Shown: one piece after another, positions 25,861 through 34,502 of the stretch
How the letters are laid out: every line of letters begins with the position of its first letter
How positions within the stretch are numbered: position 1 is the first letter of the stretch
The notes under the pieces: generated by a model
Database searches by the model: none
Told to the model about the DNA's origin: nothing
Seen by the model: only the letters and a program-made list of their open reading frames with translations
Position numbers and translations under genes: made by a program
Source: Bradyrhizobium sp. AZCC 1610
Lineage (GTDB): Bacteria > Pseudomonadota > Alphaproteobacteria > Rhizobiales > Xanthobacteraceae
DNA: 64,000 nt
Reading direction: 5' to 3'
NCBI RefSeq assembly: GCF_036924515.1
Contig: NZ_JAZHRR010000001.1
Coordinates: forward strand, 5,551,001-5,615,000

Positions 25861-26075
25861 GTCCCTGCGAACGCAGGGACCCATACCGCGTGATCCGTCG
25901 AGAAAGCCTGGTGGCAGACGCCCTGCCAACTACCGCAGTCGCTTGCTGAAGCGAAGCCGTCTTCCCTCCTGCCCCGCCCGCCGGCCGCGGCGTATGGGCC
26001 CCTGCGTTCGCAGGGGCGACACGTTGATGGGTTCTCGCCTTTCCCCCACGTCGTCCCTGCGAACGCAGCGACGAC
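25861..26075. repeat. Cluster of palindromic repeats (GTCCCTGCGAACGCAGGGAC type)
   Basis: Three related palindromes lie in the 333-base gap 25799-26131: GTCCCTGCG-AA-CGCAGGGAC at 25861-25880, GCCCCTGCG-TT-CGCAGGGGC at 25998-26017, and a partial copy around 26051-26075. The first two, with their flanks (CCATAC and GTATGG), also form one larger inverted repeat of about 160 bases. No gene is supported here; the cyclase promoter must lie near its right end. Confidence 0.85.
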
Positions 26076-26131
26076 TCGTTGATGGTATGCACCGCTGGAA
26101 TTAGGCATTAGTATCGCCCAATATTGACCCC

Positions 26132-27874
26132 ATGGATCGCATGGCCACTCTTTCCCGAGAACAACTGACGGCATTCGTCCGCGGCATCAGCCTCCGGCAG
26201 GTCCGCCTTGTCAGCGGCGTCGTGCTGTTCGCCTATCTGGTCACTCATTTCCTCAACCATACGCTCGGCAATATCTCGCTGGAGGCGCTGGCGAGCGGCG
26301 TCTATCTGCACACCGCGTTCTGGCAATTCCTCCCCGTCACGATCCTGTTCTACACCGCGTGCCTGGTGCATACCGCACTCGGCATCTGGGCGCTCTACGA
26401 ACGCCGGCAATTCCGCTGGAAGGCGATCGAGCCACTGCAGCTTGCGCTCGGCCTCAGCGTGCCGATGTTGATTATCGCCCATATCATCGGTGTCCGGCTC
26501 GGCCAGACGCTGTTCGGACATGAAAAGCTCTATCCGCAGGTGCTCTTCCTCTACTGGGTCTGGGCGCCATACCGGATCTGGCTGATGCTCGCGGTCATGA
26601 TCATCGCCTGGGTCCATGGCTGCATCGGGCTGTATTTCTGGCTGCGGATGCGGGCGTTCTACAAACGCACCGCGCCGTTCCTGCTCGCCGCGGCGGTTCT
26701 GGTTCCGACGCTCGCCATGCTGGGCTTCTATCAGAGCGGGCGCATGGTTATCGACAATGACAGCGTGGAATGGCGCGCGCAGACCCAGTCGCAGCGCCTG
26801 ATCGGCACCCGTGCCGAAGCGCAAGCGCTCGATCGCATCACGGACTATTTTCTGTTCGGATATTTCGGCCTGATCGGCGTCGCGCTGCTGGCCCGCGGCG
26901 TCCGCGCCGTCAACGAGCGCCGCCGCGGCATGATCAACCTGTCCTACGGCAATGGCCGGATGGTGCGTGTCCCCAAGGGCCTCAGCGTGCTCGAGGCCAG
27001 CCTGCGCAACAACGTGCCGCATGCCAGCGTCTGCGGCGGCCGCGCGCGCTGCTCGACCTGCCGCATCCGCATCATCGGCGACTGCAGCGACCTGCCCAAG
27101 CCCTCGCAGCGCGAGGCGTTCGTGCTTGGCCGGGTCGGCACATCGGATCCTTCCATTCGCCTCGCCTGCCAGTTGCGGCCGCCGACCGATCTCTCGTTTT
27201 TCCAGTTGTTCCTGCCGCACACGATGTCCGCCGACGGCCACGAGTCGAACCCGACGCGGATCGGCCAGGAGCGCTATCTCGTCAGCCTGTTCGTGGACAT
27301 GCGCGGCTCGACCAAGCTGGCGGAAAAGCGGCTGCCGTTCGACACGGTGTTCATCGTCAACCGCTTCCTCGGCGCGGTGTCGCAGGCGGTGCTCGAGAGC
27401 GGCGGCATGCCGAACCAGTTTGTCGGCGACGGCATGCTGGCGCTGTTCGGACTCGCCTGCAGCCGCCAGGAGGCGTGCCGTCAGGTGTTGAGGGCAGCAG
27501 CCCTGATCGCCGTCAATGTCGACGAGCTGAACAAGTTTCTCGAACACGATCTGCGCGAGCCCATCCGCTTCGGCATCGGCATCAATGGCGGCGAAGTTAT
27601 CGTCGGCGACATCGGCTACCGCGATCACATGGTGTTCACCGCGCTCGGCGATCCCGTCAATGTCGCGGCACGATTGCAGGACATGACCAAGATTCTTGCA
27701 TGCGAGGTTGTCATCTCGGATGAAGTTCGCGCAACGGCAGGATTGGCGGAAGATGCGCTGCCGGCGCAGGAAGTCGAGATCCGCGGGCGCAACGAGCCGA
27801 TGATCGTACGCACTGTTGCTGATGCGCAAACGCTGCCGGCGCTGGTTAACGAAGAGCAAAGCGCCGCAGCCTGA
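26132..27874 (+). CDS. cyaC: Redox-type adenylate/guanylate cyclase: heme membrane anchor, 2Fe-2S and class III cyclase domains (CyaC-like)
   Basis: A 580-residue multidomain signalling protein. Residues 1-260 form about six membrane helices resembling a succinate dehydrogenase-type cytochrome b, with candidate heme ligands His39, His43, His80, His117 and His162. Residues 267-362 are a plant-type ferredoxin domain with Cys301-x5-Cys307-x2-Cys310 and Cys346. Residues 380-575 are a class III cyclase with metal ligands Asp389 (FVDMRGST) and Asp433 (VGDGMLALFG) and the GDPVNVAARLQ block. This is the layout of quinone-responsive CyaC of Sinorhizobium (recalled). The usual adenine-selecting Lys before GDG is Gln429, so the nucleotide product is uncertain. 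A terminator follows. Confidence 0.9.
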   Translation: MDRMATLSREQLTAFVRGISLRQVRLVSGVVLFAYLVTHFLNHTLGNISLEALASGVYLHTAFWQFLPVTILFYTACLVHTALGIWALYERRQFRWKAIEPLQLALGLSVPMLIIAHIIGVRLGQTLFGHEKLYPQVLFLYWVWAPYRIWLMLAVMIIAWVHGCIGLYFWLRMRAFYKRTAPFLLAAAVLVPTLAMLGFYQSGRMVIDNDSVEWRAQTQSQRLIGTRAEAQALDRITDYFLFGYFGLIGVALLARGVRAVNERRRGMINLSYGNGRMVRVPKGLSVLEASLRNNVPHASVCGGRARCSTCRIRIIGDCSDLPKPSQREAFVLGRVGTSDPSIRLACQLRPPTDLSFFQLFLPHTMSADGHESNPTRIGQERYLVSLFVDMRGSTKLAEKRLPFDTVFIVNRFLGAVSQAVLESGGMPNQFVGDGMLALFGLACSRQEACRQVLRAAALIAVNVDELNKFLEHDLREPIRFGIGINGGEVIVGDIGYRDHMVFTALGDPVNVAARLQDMTKILACEVVISDEVRATAGLAEDALPAQEVEIRGRNEPMIVRTVADAQTLPALVNEEQSAAA

Positions 27875-27915
27875 AACCGCTGCAGTGATAGCGTTTCGAA
27901 GCGTATGTGCGGAAG

Positions 27916-27943
27916 CCCCGGCCGCTCGCGCGGCCGGGGTTTT
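27916..27943 (+). terminator. Rho-independent terminator of the cyclase gene
   Basis: CCCCGGCCGC (27916-27925) and GCGGCCGGGG (27930-27939) form a perfect 10-base stem with a TCGC loop, followed at once by TTTT. It lies 42 bases after the cyclase stop codon. Confidence 0.85.
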
Positions 27944-28250
27944 CCGGCCGCGATGGGCGGCGCCGGAGGCCCGCCGCCGCCTCCCTGCAAGCGGTGGAAT
28001 GATGTCAACCGGCAGCGGGTCGAACCAATTGCCCAATTTTGGCATCGGCGCCCGCCGGCCGCGTCAAATGAGCGCAAAACCGGCAAAACGGCGTGAATCG
28101 GCGGCGAATGGGCGGTTTTTTGCCGAAACGGCCATTCCGTTTGCGCTACCCAGCCCGCCCCAACCCGCGTATCCTGATGCCTCGGGCATGCCGGTTAGTG
28201 CGGGGACCGACGGCTCGTTTACTTTTTTTGATTCCGCGGAGACGACGTGA
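27944..28250. other. Leader region of the cold-shock gene
   Basis: These 307 bases between the cyclase terminator and the csp start contain no supportable gene. Cold-shock genes often have long structured leaders, and the stretch TTTACTTTTTTTGATTCCGC ahead of the start could be part of one. No promoter was assigned with confidence. Confidence 0.4.
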
Positions 28251-28451
28251 ATGGCTAAAGGTACGGTGAAGTGGTTCAATCCAACCAAGGGTTACGGGTT
28301 CATCCAGCCCTCGAATGGCGGCAAGGACGTGTTCGTTCATATTTCGGCAGTTGAGAAAGCTGGTCTTTCGACGCTCAATGAAGGGCAGTCCGTCGAGTAC
28401 GAAGAGATCGCCAACCGGGGCAAGACTTCGGCCGAGAACCTCAAGGTTTAG
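28251..28451 (+). CDS. cspA: Cold-shock domain protein
   Basis: A 66-residue CspA-family protein. RNP1 is KGYGFIQPS and RNP2 is DVFVHISAV, with the standard start [10 protein letters not shown] and end TSAENLKV. It binds single-stranded nucleic acid and acts as an RNA chaperone. Complete and of normal length. Monocistronic. Confidence 0.97.
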   Translation: MAKGTVKWFNPTKGYGFIQPSNGGKDVFVHISAVEKAGLSTLNEGQSVEYEEIANRGKTSAENLKV

Positions 28452-28597
28452 CGCAAACGCGCGATCGGCAACGGCGCGCTCTCGGACTAAAAGCCGGGAG
28501 CTGGGCTAAAAAAATTTCTCAAAAACTGTGAGCGTTCGGCGGAGCGGGCACCGCTTCAGCACGTGCGATAGCTAAATCGTGCGCGAGAACCGGCCGC

Positions 28598-29275
28598 TCA
28601 ATCTTCCGTGACCCATTTCTGGACCGTCATCACGTCGGGTGGCTGCAGATAGCCCCGCGGCCAGAGATCGACGACCCACTCGATCTTGGTGGCGCGATCG
28701 ACCAGCACCGCGGTGTTGTGCGGCGTCTGCAGCACCAGCGTATTGCCGCGATATTTCGGATCGCCGATCGCGTGATGCTTCAGGAGGCCCCACTCGCGTA
28801 GCACCAGCAACAGGCTCGTGGTGTTACGCGTCGTGTCCCAGCAATCATAATTGTGCTTGTCGTCGAAGTAGCGGAAATCCGCTTTCGCCACGCGCTTGTT
28901 GGTGCCGAGGATCGGCCCCATGCGGCGATCGAACCACACCACCACCTTCTGCACCGCGGCGCGTTCGGCCGCGGCTGAGACGCGCCCCGCCGCCATGATT
29001 TGTGTGATCGCGTTGCGGTCGCTGGCCGTGAAATCGAGGATCTCGCGGCGCCGGCAGACGAAGCCGTAGCAGACAGTCATGGATTTGGCCGACGGCGGAT
29101 AGATCGAAACCGAGCTGTAGAGATTGGCGACCTCAGCGCTCATCTCGACCGCCTTCGCCGCCGAGGTGCCAAACAACGCGGCGAGAAGCACGCCAAACAC
29201 AGCCACGAAACTATTCCGCGTGCGGCTTCCCCGTATCGGCAGAGCGGCGTCTCTCATCATCCCTGCTGTTCCCAT
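28598..29275 (-). CDS. Secreted protein with possible transglutaminase-like cysteine triad
   Basis: A 225-residue protein with an N-terminal signal region (NSFVAVFGVLLAALFGTSAA, then KA). Mature landmarks are SMTVCYGFVCRRR, FRYFDDKHNYDCWDTTRNT, LQTPHNTAVLVDR and IEWVVDLWPRGY. Cys in DCWD, His in TPHNTAV and Asp in WVVDLW occur in the order and spacing of transglutaminase-like cysteine peptidases, so a periplasmic peptidase or a non-enzymatic relative is possible. The start is ambiguous (Met1, Met6 or Met7). The gene is divergent from putA. The family assignment is inference from pattern only. Confidence 0.65.
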   Translation of the reverse strand: MGTAGMMRDAALPIRGSRTRNSFVAVFGVLLAALFGTSAAKAVEMSAEVANLYSSVSIYPPSAKSMTVCYGFVCRRREILDFTASDRNAITQIMAAGRVSAAAERAAVQKVVVWFDRRMGPILGTNKRVAKADFRYFDDKHNYDCWDTTRNTTSLLLVLREWGLLKHHAIGDPKYRGNTLVLQTPHNTAVLVDRATKIEWVVDLWPRGYLQPPDVMTVQKWVTED

Positions 29276-29507
29276 GCGACGAGCCTCACGATTAGCGCGG
29301 CTCCTTCACGCTGCCAACAAGCAAGCCGGCAATCTGTGGATCCCGCCGCGGAAATTCCGCCTGCTGTGTTTTCCGTGCGCCAGTTGGTTCCGCTAGCACA
29401 CCATTCCGGCCTTGGCGATCCGGCCATCCCCCCGGAAAATTGGGGAAATTTGCGCCCTGTTCTGTCAATCCCGGCCCCGGTAGACTGGCTGGAGCCAAGA
29501 GAATCCT

Positions 29508-32500
29508 ATGCTGATTCCTCAGTCGCCCCTTCCGCCCTTCAGCGCGCCCTACGCGCCCGACGACCGTGCCATGGCCAATCGCCTGCTCCGGGCCGTGCCG
29601 CTTGAGCCGGCGCAGGAAGCGCGTATCGACCGCATGGCGACACGGCTGATCGAGGCCATCAGAGCCAACGACGATCCGCTCGGCGGCGTCGAGGACATGC
29701 TGCGCGAGTTCGCGCTGTCGACCAAAGAGGGACTGGCGCTGATGGTGCTGGCGGAAGCGCTGCTGCGCGTGCCGGACGCCCGCACCGCCGACCAGTTCAT
29801 CGAGGATAAGCTCGGCCAGGGCGACTTCGTCCATCACGAAACCAGGTCGAGTGCGTTCCTGGTCAATGCCTCGGCCTGGGCGCTCGGGATGTCGGCTCGC
29901 GTGATCCAGCCCGGCGAGACGCCGCAGGGGACCATCGGACGGCTGACCAAGCGGCTGGGCGCGCCGGCCGTGCGGGCGGCGACGCGGCAGGCGATGCGGT
30001 TGATGGGCAATCATTTCGTGCTCGGCGAGACCATTGAAGCCGCGCTGTCGCGCGCGCAGCCGCATTCATCGCGCCATCGGCGCTACTCCTTCGACATGCT
30101 CGGCGAAGGCGCGCGGACGGTCGAAGACGCCGCGCGCTATTTCAACTCCTATGCCAGCGCGATCGATGCGATCGGCCGCAGGGCCGAGGACCGTCCCCTG
30201 CCCGACCGCCCCGGTATCTCGGTCAAGCTCTCGGCACTGCATCCCCGCTTCGAGGCGGTGAGCCGCGCCCGGGTAATGAGCGAACTGGTGCCGCGGCTGA
30301 TCGATCTCGCCCGGCAAGCCAAATCCTATGACCTCAATTTCACTGTCGACGCCGAGGAAGCGGACCGGCTGGAATTGTCGCTCGACGTGATAGCGGCAGC
30401 GCTCGGCAATCCCTCGCTTGCGGGCTGGCACGGGTTTGGCCTCGCGATCCAGGCCTATCAGAAGCGCGCCTCCGATGTGATCGATTACGTCGATCGTCTC
30501 GCACGCAGCCTCGACCGAAAAATGATGGTGCGGCTGGTGAAGGGCGCCTATTGGGACACCGAGATCAAGCGCGCGCAGGAACGCGGGCTCGACGGCTATC
30601 CGGTGTTCACCCGCAAGGCGATGACGGATCTGAACTACCTTGCCTGCGCGCAGCAATTGCTGGCGCTGCGGCCACGGATCTTTCCGCAATTCGCCACCCA
30701 CAACGCGCTGACGGCCGCAACCATCCTCGAGCTGGCAACCGACCAGAGCGGATTCGAATTCCAGCGCCTGCACGGCATGGGCGAGGCGCTCTATGCGAAG
30801 CTCGGCGAAGATCGCCCCGATATCGCCCATCGCACCTACGCGCCGGTCGGCAGCCACCGCGATCTCCTGGCCTATCTGGTGCGGCGATTGCTGGAGAATG
30901 GCGCCAATTCGTCCTTTGTCGCGCTCGCTGCCGACGAGACCGTACCGGTGTCGCAATTGCTGCGGCGGCCGGCCGATATTGTCGGCAGTGCCGACAACGC
31001 CGCGCATCCCCAAATCCCGTTGCCGCGCGATCTGTACGGACCCAAAAGAAAAAATTCCCGCGGAATTGAATTCGGCGAACGCGCGGCGCTGGAGCAACTC
31101 GCCTCAGACATCGCCGCCGCACCATTGCCCGCGCCGGCGAGCATCGCCGATGCGACCGAGAGTGAAGCCAATGCGGCGATAGTGGCTGCGCGCGAGGGTT
31201 TCAAGGCCAGAACGCCGGCCGAGACGCGCGCGGCGGCGCTGGAGCAGGCCGCCGGTTTGTTGGAACGGCGCGCGGCGCATTTCATCGCGCTGCTGCAACG
31301 CGAAGGCGGCAAGACGCTGGACGATGCGGTTTCCGAAGTTCGCGAAGCCGTGGATTTCTGCCGTTACTATGCCGCGCAAGGACGCGAACTGTTCGGCGAA
31401 GCCAAGGCGATGCCGGGACCGACGGGCGAGAGCAACATGCTCTGCCTGCGCGGCCGTGGCGTCTTCGTCGCGATCTCGCCGTGGAATTTTCCGCTGGCGA
31501 TCTTTCTGGGTCAGGTCACGGCCGCCTTGATGGCGGGCAACGCAGTCGTTGCGAAGCCGGCTGAGCAGACGCCGCTGATTGCGGCTGCGGCCGTACGGCT
31601 GTTGCATGAAGCCGGCGTACCGGCGTCCGCGCTGCATCTGGTGGCAGGCGACGGCCGGATTGGCGGCGCGCTGGTGGCGCACCCCGATATCGCCGGTGTC
31701 GTCTTTACCGGCTCGACCGAAGTTGCGCGCACGATCAACCGTGCGCTCGCCGCCAAGGATGGGCCGATCGTGCCGCTGATCGCCGAGACCGGCGGCATCA
31801 ACGCGATGATCGTCGACGCCACCGCCCTGCCCGAACAGGTCGCCGACGACGTCGTGACCTCGGCCTTCCGCTCCGCCGGCCAGCGCTGCTCGGCACTGCG
31901 GCTGTTGTTCTTGCAGGACGACGTCGCCGACCGCGTGATTGAGATGATCGCGGGCGCGGCGCGCGAACTCGTCATCGGCGATCCCTGCGATCCGGCCACG
32001 CATATCGGACCGGTGATCGATGCCGAGGCCAAGCAGCGGCTGGACGCGCATATCGAAAGGATGAAGAAAGAAGCCCGGGTGCATTTTGCGGGTCACGCAC
32101 CGCAAGGCAATTACGTCGCGCCGCATATTTTCGAATTGTCCGATGCCGGCCAGCTCACGGAAGAAGTATTCGGCCCGGTGCTGCATGTGGTGCGCTATCG
32201 CGCCGACCGGTTCGAACAGGTGCTACAGTCGGTCGAACGCTCGGGCTACGGGCTGACGCTCGGCATCCATTCCCGGATCGACGATACGGTGGAGGACGCG
32301 ATCGAACGGCTTCAGGTCGGCAACATCTATGTCAACCGCAACATGATCGGCGCCGTCGTCGGCGTGCAGCCATTCGGCGGACATGGCTTGTCCGGCACCG
32401 GGCCCAAGGCCGGCGGGCCGCATTATCTCGCGCGTTTTGCAACCGAACAGACGGTGACGATCAATACGGCGGCGGCCGGCGGAAATGCAGCGCTGATGTC

Positions 32501-32513
32501 TGATGGGGAGTAG
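29508..32513 (+). CDS. putA: Bifunctional proline dehydrogenase/P5C dehydrogenase PutA
   Basis: A 1001-residue enzyme that oxidises proline to glutamate. The proline dehydrogenase barrel spans about residues 140-470, with ISVKLSALHPRFE, VDAEEADRLELSLD and RLVKGAYWDTEIK. The aldehyde dehydrogenase half spans about residues 510-985, with ISPWNFPLAIFLGQ, the catalytic Glu in IAETGGINAM and the catalytic Cys794 in SAGQRCSALRL. There is no N-terminal ribbon-helix-helix, so it is the short type like Bradyrhizobium PutA (about 999 residues) and does not repress its own gene. FAD and NAD are the cofactors. It is monocistronic, with a divergent secreted-protein gene upstream. Confidence 0.96.
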   Translation: MLIPQSPLPPFSAPYAPDDRAMANRLLRAVPLEPAQEARIDRMATRLIEAIRANDDPLGGVEDMLREFALSTKEGLALMVLAEALLRVPDARTADQFIEDKLGQGDFVHHETRSSAFLVNASAWALGMSARVIQPGETPQGTIGRLTKRLGAPAVRAATRQAMRLMGNHFVLGETIEAALSRAQPHSSRHRRYSFDMLGEGARTVEDAARYFNSYASAIDAIGRRAEDRPLPDRPGISVKLSALHPRFEAVSRARVMSELVPRLIDLARQAKSYDLNFTVDAEEADRLELSLDVIAAALGNPSLAGWHGFGLAIQAYQKRASDVIDYVDRLARSLDRKMMVRLVKGAYWDTEIKRAQERGLDGYPVFTRKAMTDLNYLACAQQLLALRPRIFPQFATHNALTAATILELATDQSGFEFQRLHGMGEALYAKLGEDRPDIAHRTYAPVGSHRDLLAYLVRRLLENGANSSFVALAADETVPVSQLLRRPADIVGSADNAAHPQIPLPRDLYGPKRKNSRGIEFGERAALEQLASDIAAAPLPAPASIADATESEANAAIVAAREGFKARTPAETRAAALEQAAGLLERRAAHFIALLQREGGKTLDDAVSEVREAVDFCRYYAAQGRELFGEAKAMPGPTGESNMLCLRGRGVFVAISPWNFPLAIFLGQVTAALMAGNAVVAKPAEQTPLIAAAAVRLLHEAGVPASALHLVAGDGRIGGALVAHPDIAGVVFTGSTEVARTINRALAAKDGPIVPLIAETGGINAMIVDATALPEQVADDVVTSAFRSAGQRCSALRLLFLQDDVADRVIEMIAGAARELVIGDPCDPATHIGPVIDAEAKQRLDAHIERMKKEARVHFAGHAPQGNYVAPHIFELSDAGQLTEEVFGPVLHVVRYRADRFEQVLQSVERSGYGLTLGIHSRIDDTVEDAIERLQVGNIYVNRNMIGAVVGVQPFGGHGLSGTGPKAGGPHYLARFATEQTVTINTAAAGGNAALMSDGE

Positions 32514-32610
32514 TTGCATCACCCTTCAAGATGGGCCAAATGACGTTTTTGAACCTGATCGCACAGCGATAATTCAACAGGAACGACAAACGTCACGGAG
32601 CGGCGCCACG

Positions 32611-33816
32611 ATGGATAAGGGTATTTTCGAAGGCCTCAAGGTTCTGGATTGCGCGAGTTTTATCGCAGCGCCTGCGGCCGCCACCGTGCTGTCGGATTTC
32701 GGCGCCGACGTCATCAAGATCGAGCCGCCCGGCACTGGTGATCCCTATCGCAATCTGCCGAATTTACCGGGCTACCCGCATAGCGAGCATAATTTCGCGT
32801 GGATGCTGGAAGCCCGCAACAAGAAGAGCCTCGCGCTTGATCTCTCGAAACCCGAGGGCCAGGCGGTGCTGCACCGGCTGGCCGCCCAAGCCGACGTCTT
32901 CATCACCAATTATCCGCCGCAGGTGCGCGAGCGGCTCGGCATCACCCACAACCATCTGGCGCCACTCAACGAACGCCTGATCTACGCCTCCTTCACCGGC
33001 TATGGCGAAAAGGGCGAGGAAGCCAACAAGCCCGGCTTCGACAGCAATGCCTATTGGGCGCGCTCGGGCCTGATGGACCTGGTGCGCGCGGATGAGCACA
33101 CCACGCCGGCGCGATCGATCGCCGGCATGGGCGACCACCCCTGCGCGATGGCGTTTTACGGCGCGATCGTCACCGCGCTCTACAAGCGCGAGCGCACCGG
33201 CAAGGGCTCGCATGTCAGCTCCAACCTGATGGCCAACGGCGTCTGGGCCGCTTCGGTGCTGGCGCAAGCAAAACTGGTCGGTGCAAAATTCGGCGAACGC
33301 CGCCCACGCGAGCGCGCGCTGAACGCGGTCACCAATCACTACCAGTGCAAGGACGGACGTTGGCTGATCCTCTCCCTGCTTAACGAGGACCGGCAATGGC
33401 CGACGCTGGCGCGCTGCCTGGGCCGCGAGGATCTCATCACTGATTCCAGATTCGAGACCAAAAAGGAGCGCCATGCGCGATCGCTCGAACTGATCAAGAT
33501 CTTCGACGAAACCTTTGCGACCAGGGACTTGGCCGAGTGGCGCAAGATCCTCGACGGCAACGGTCTGGTGTTCGGCGTCGTCGGCATCCTCGACGACATT
33601 CCGAACGACAAGCAGATGATCGAGAACGAGGTGCTGGTACCGTTCGAGAACGACACCATGCTGACGATCTCCAGCCCGATCTGGGTCGATGGCAGCAAGA
33701 AGGTCCAGCCGCGCAAGCCGCCCGGCATCGGTGAGCACAGCGACGAGATCTTGCGCAACGCGGGCTATGACGAAGCCGCTATCGGCGAGCTGCGCGCGGC
33801 CGGCGCGGTGGCGTGA
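32611..33816 (+). CDS. CaiB/BaiF (class III) CoA-transferase
   Basis: A 401-residue family III CoA-transferase. It begins MDKGIFEGLKVLDCASFIAA and carries VLSDFGADVIKIEPPGTGD and LALDLSKPEGQAVL. The probable catalytic Asp is in IAGMGDHPCAMAFYG, followed by ERTGKGSHV. The frame is open upstream to 32503, but the homologous start is the ATG at 32611. The end overlaps the GTG of the following GST gene. This paralog is not close to the one at 10056, and its acid substrate is unknown. Confidence 0.92.
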   Translation: MDKGIFEGLKVLDCASFIAAPAAATVLSDFGADVIKIEPPGTGDPYRNLPNLPGYPHSEHNFAWMLEARNKKSLALDLSKPEGQAVLHRLAAQADVFITNYPPQVRERLGITHNHLAPLNERLIYASFTGYGEKGEEANKPGFDSNAYWARSGLMDLVRADEHTTPARSIAGMGDHPCAMAFYGAIVTALYKRERTGKGSHVSSNLMANGVWAASVLAQAKLVGAKFGERRPRERALNAVTNHYQCKDGRWLILSLLNEDRQWPTLARCLGREDLITDSRFETKKERHARSLELIKIFDETFATRDLAEWRKILDGNGLVFGVVGILDDIPNDKQMIENEVLVPFENDTMLTISSPIWVDGSKKVQPRKPPGIGEHSDEILRNAGYDEAAIGELRAAGAVA

Positions 33817-34475
33817 GGCCGCAAGCCGTGCCCAGCTATCGCCTGCATTACTTCCCGGAATCGGGAAACAGCTACAAGCTCGCGCTGATGCTCACTCTGT
33901 GCGGCCAGCGCTTCGAGCCGGTCTGGACTGATTTCGGCGGCGGCGTGACGCGGACGGCGGAATGGCGGCGCGACGTCAACGAGATGGGCGAAATTCCGGT
34001 GCTCGATATGGACGGCGAACGCCTGACCCAGACCGCGCCAATCCTGCTCAAGCTAGCAAAGCAATTCGGCCGGTTTAGCGGCGAGACCGAACAGGAAGAG
34101 TTCGAACTGTTGCGCTGGCTGTTCTGGGACAATCACAAGCTCACCGGCTACATGGCAACCTACCGCTATTTCCGGACCTTCACGCCGTCGCCGGACGAGC
34201 ATGTGCTGAAGCATTTCCGCAGGCGGCTCGACGATTTCCTGTCGATTCTCGAGCAGCACATGCAGAAGAATGCATTCGCCATCGGCGAACGGCCGACGGT
34301 GGCCGACATCTCGATGATGGCCTATCTGCATTACCCCGCTGATGAAACCGGCTATGACCTGGCGGCGAGCCATCCCGCGATCAGCGCCTGGCTTAAGCGC
34401 ATGGCGCAATTGCCGGGATGGAAATCGGCCTATGATCTGCTACCCGGCAAACGCCTGACGCACTACGCCAAGTAA
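33813..34475 (+). CDS. Glutathione S-transferase family protein
   Basis: A 220-residue GST. The N-terminal thioredoxin-like domain starts RLHYFPESGNSYKLALML, with the cis-Pro/glutathione-binding region GEIPVLDMDGERLTQTAPIL. The helical C-domain has FAIGERPTVADISMMAYLHY with the N-capping Asp. The proposed start is a GTG at 33813 that overlaps the CoA-transferase stop (GTGA); a second GTG at 33828 is possible. Coupling to a CoA-transferase is unusual and may mean glutathione-dependent handling of a reactive acid or its CoA ester. Confidence 0.88.
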   Translation: MRPQAVPSYRLHYFPESGNSYKLALMLTLCGQRFEPVWTDFGGGVTRTAEWRRDVNEMGEIPVLDMDGERLTQTAPILLKLAKQFGRFSGETEQEEFELLRWLFWDNHKLTGYMATYRYFRTFTPSPDEHVLKHFRRRLDDFLSILEQHMQKNAFAIGERPTVADISMMAYLHYPADETGYDLAASHPAISAWLKRMAQLPGWKSAYDLLPGKRLTHYAK

Positions 34476-34502
34476 ACTTATGCCATGTGACCGTTCGTAC
34501 CC

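Noticed and set aside
24179..26104. A 641-codon open frame on the plus strand across the glycosyltransferase gene
   Set aside because: It is antisense to the GT39-type gene, is rich in Arg, His, Gln and Pro, and has no domain. It is a high-GC shadow frame.
26108..28045. A 645-codon open frame on the minus strand across the cyclase gene
   Set aside because: Antisense shadow of the cyclase. Its composition is biased to Arg, Ala, Asp and His, and it has no ribosome-binding site.
28452..28540. Terminator after the cold-shock gene
   Set aside because: The AGCC/GGCT stem is only 4 bases and is followed by A-rich rather than T-rich sequence on the plus strand.
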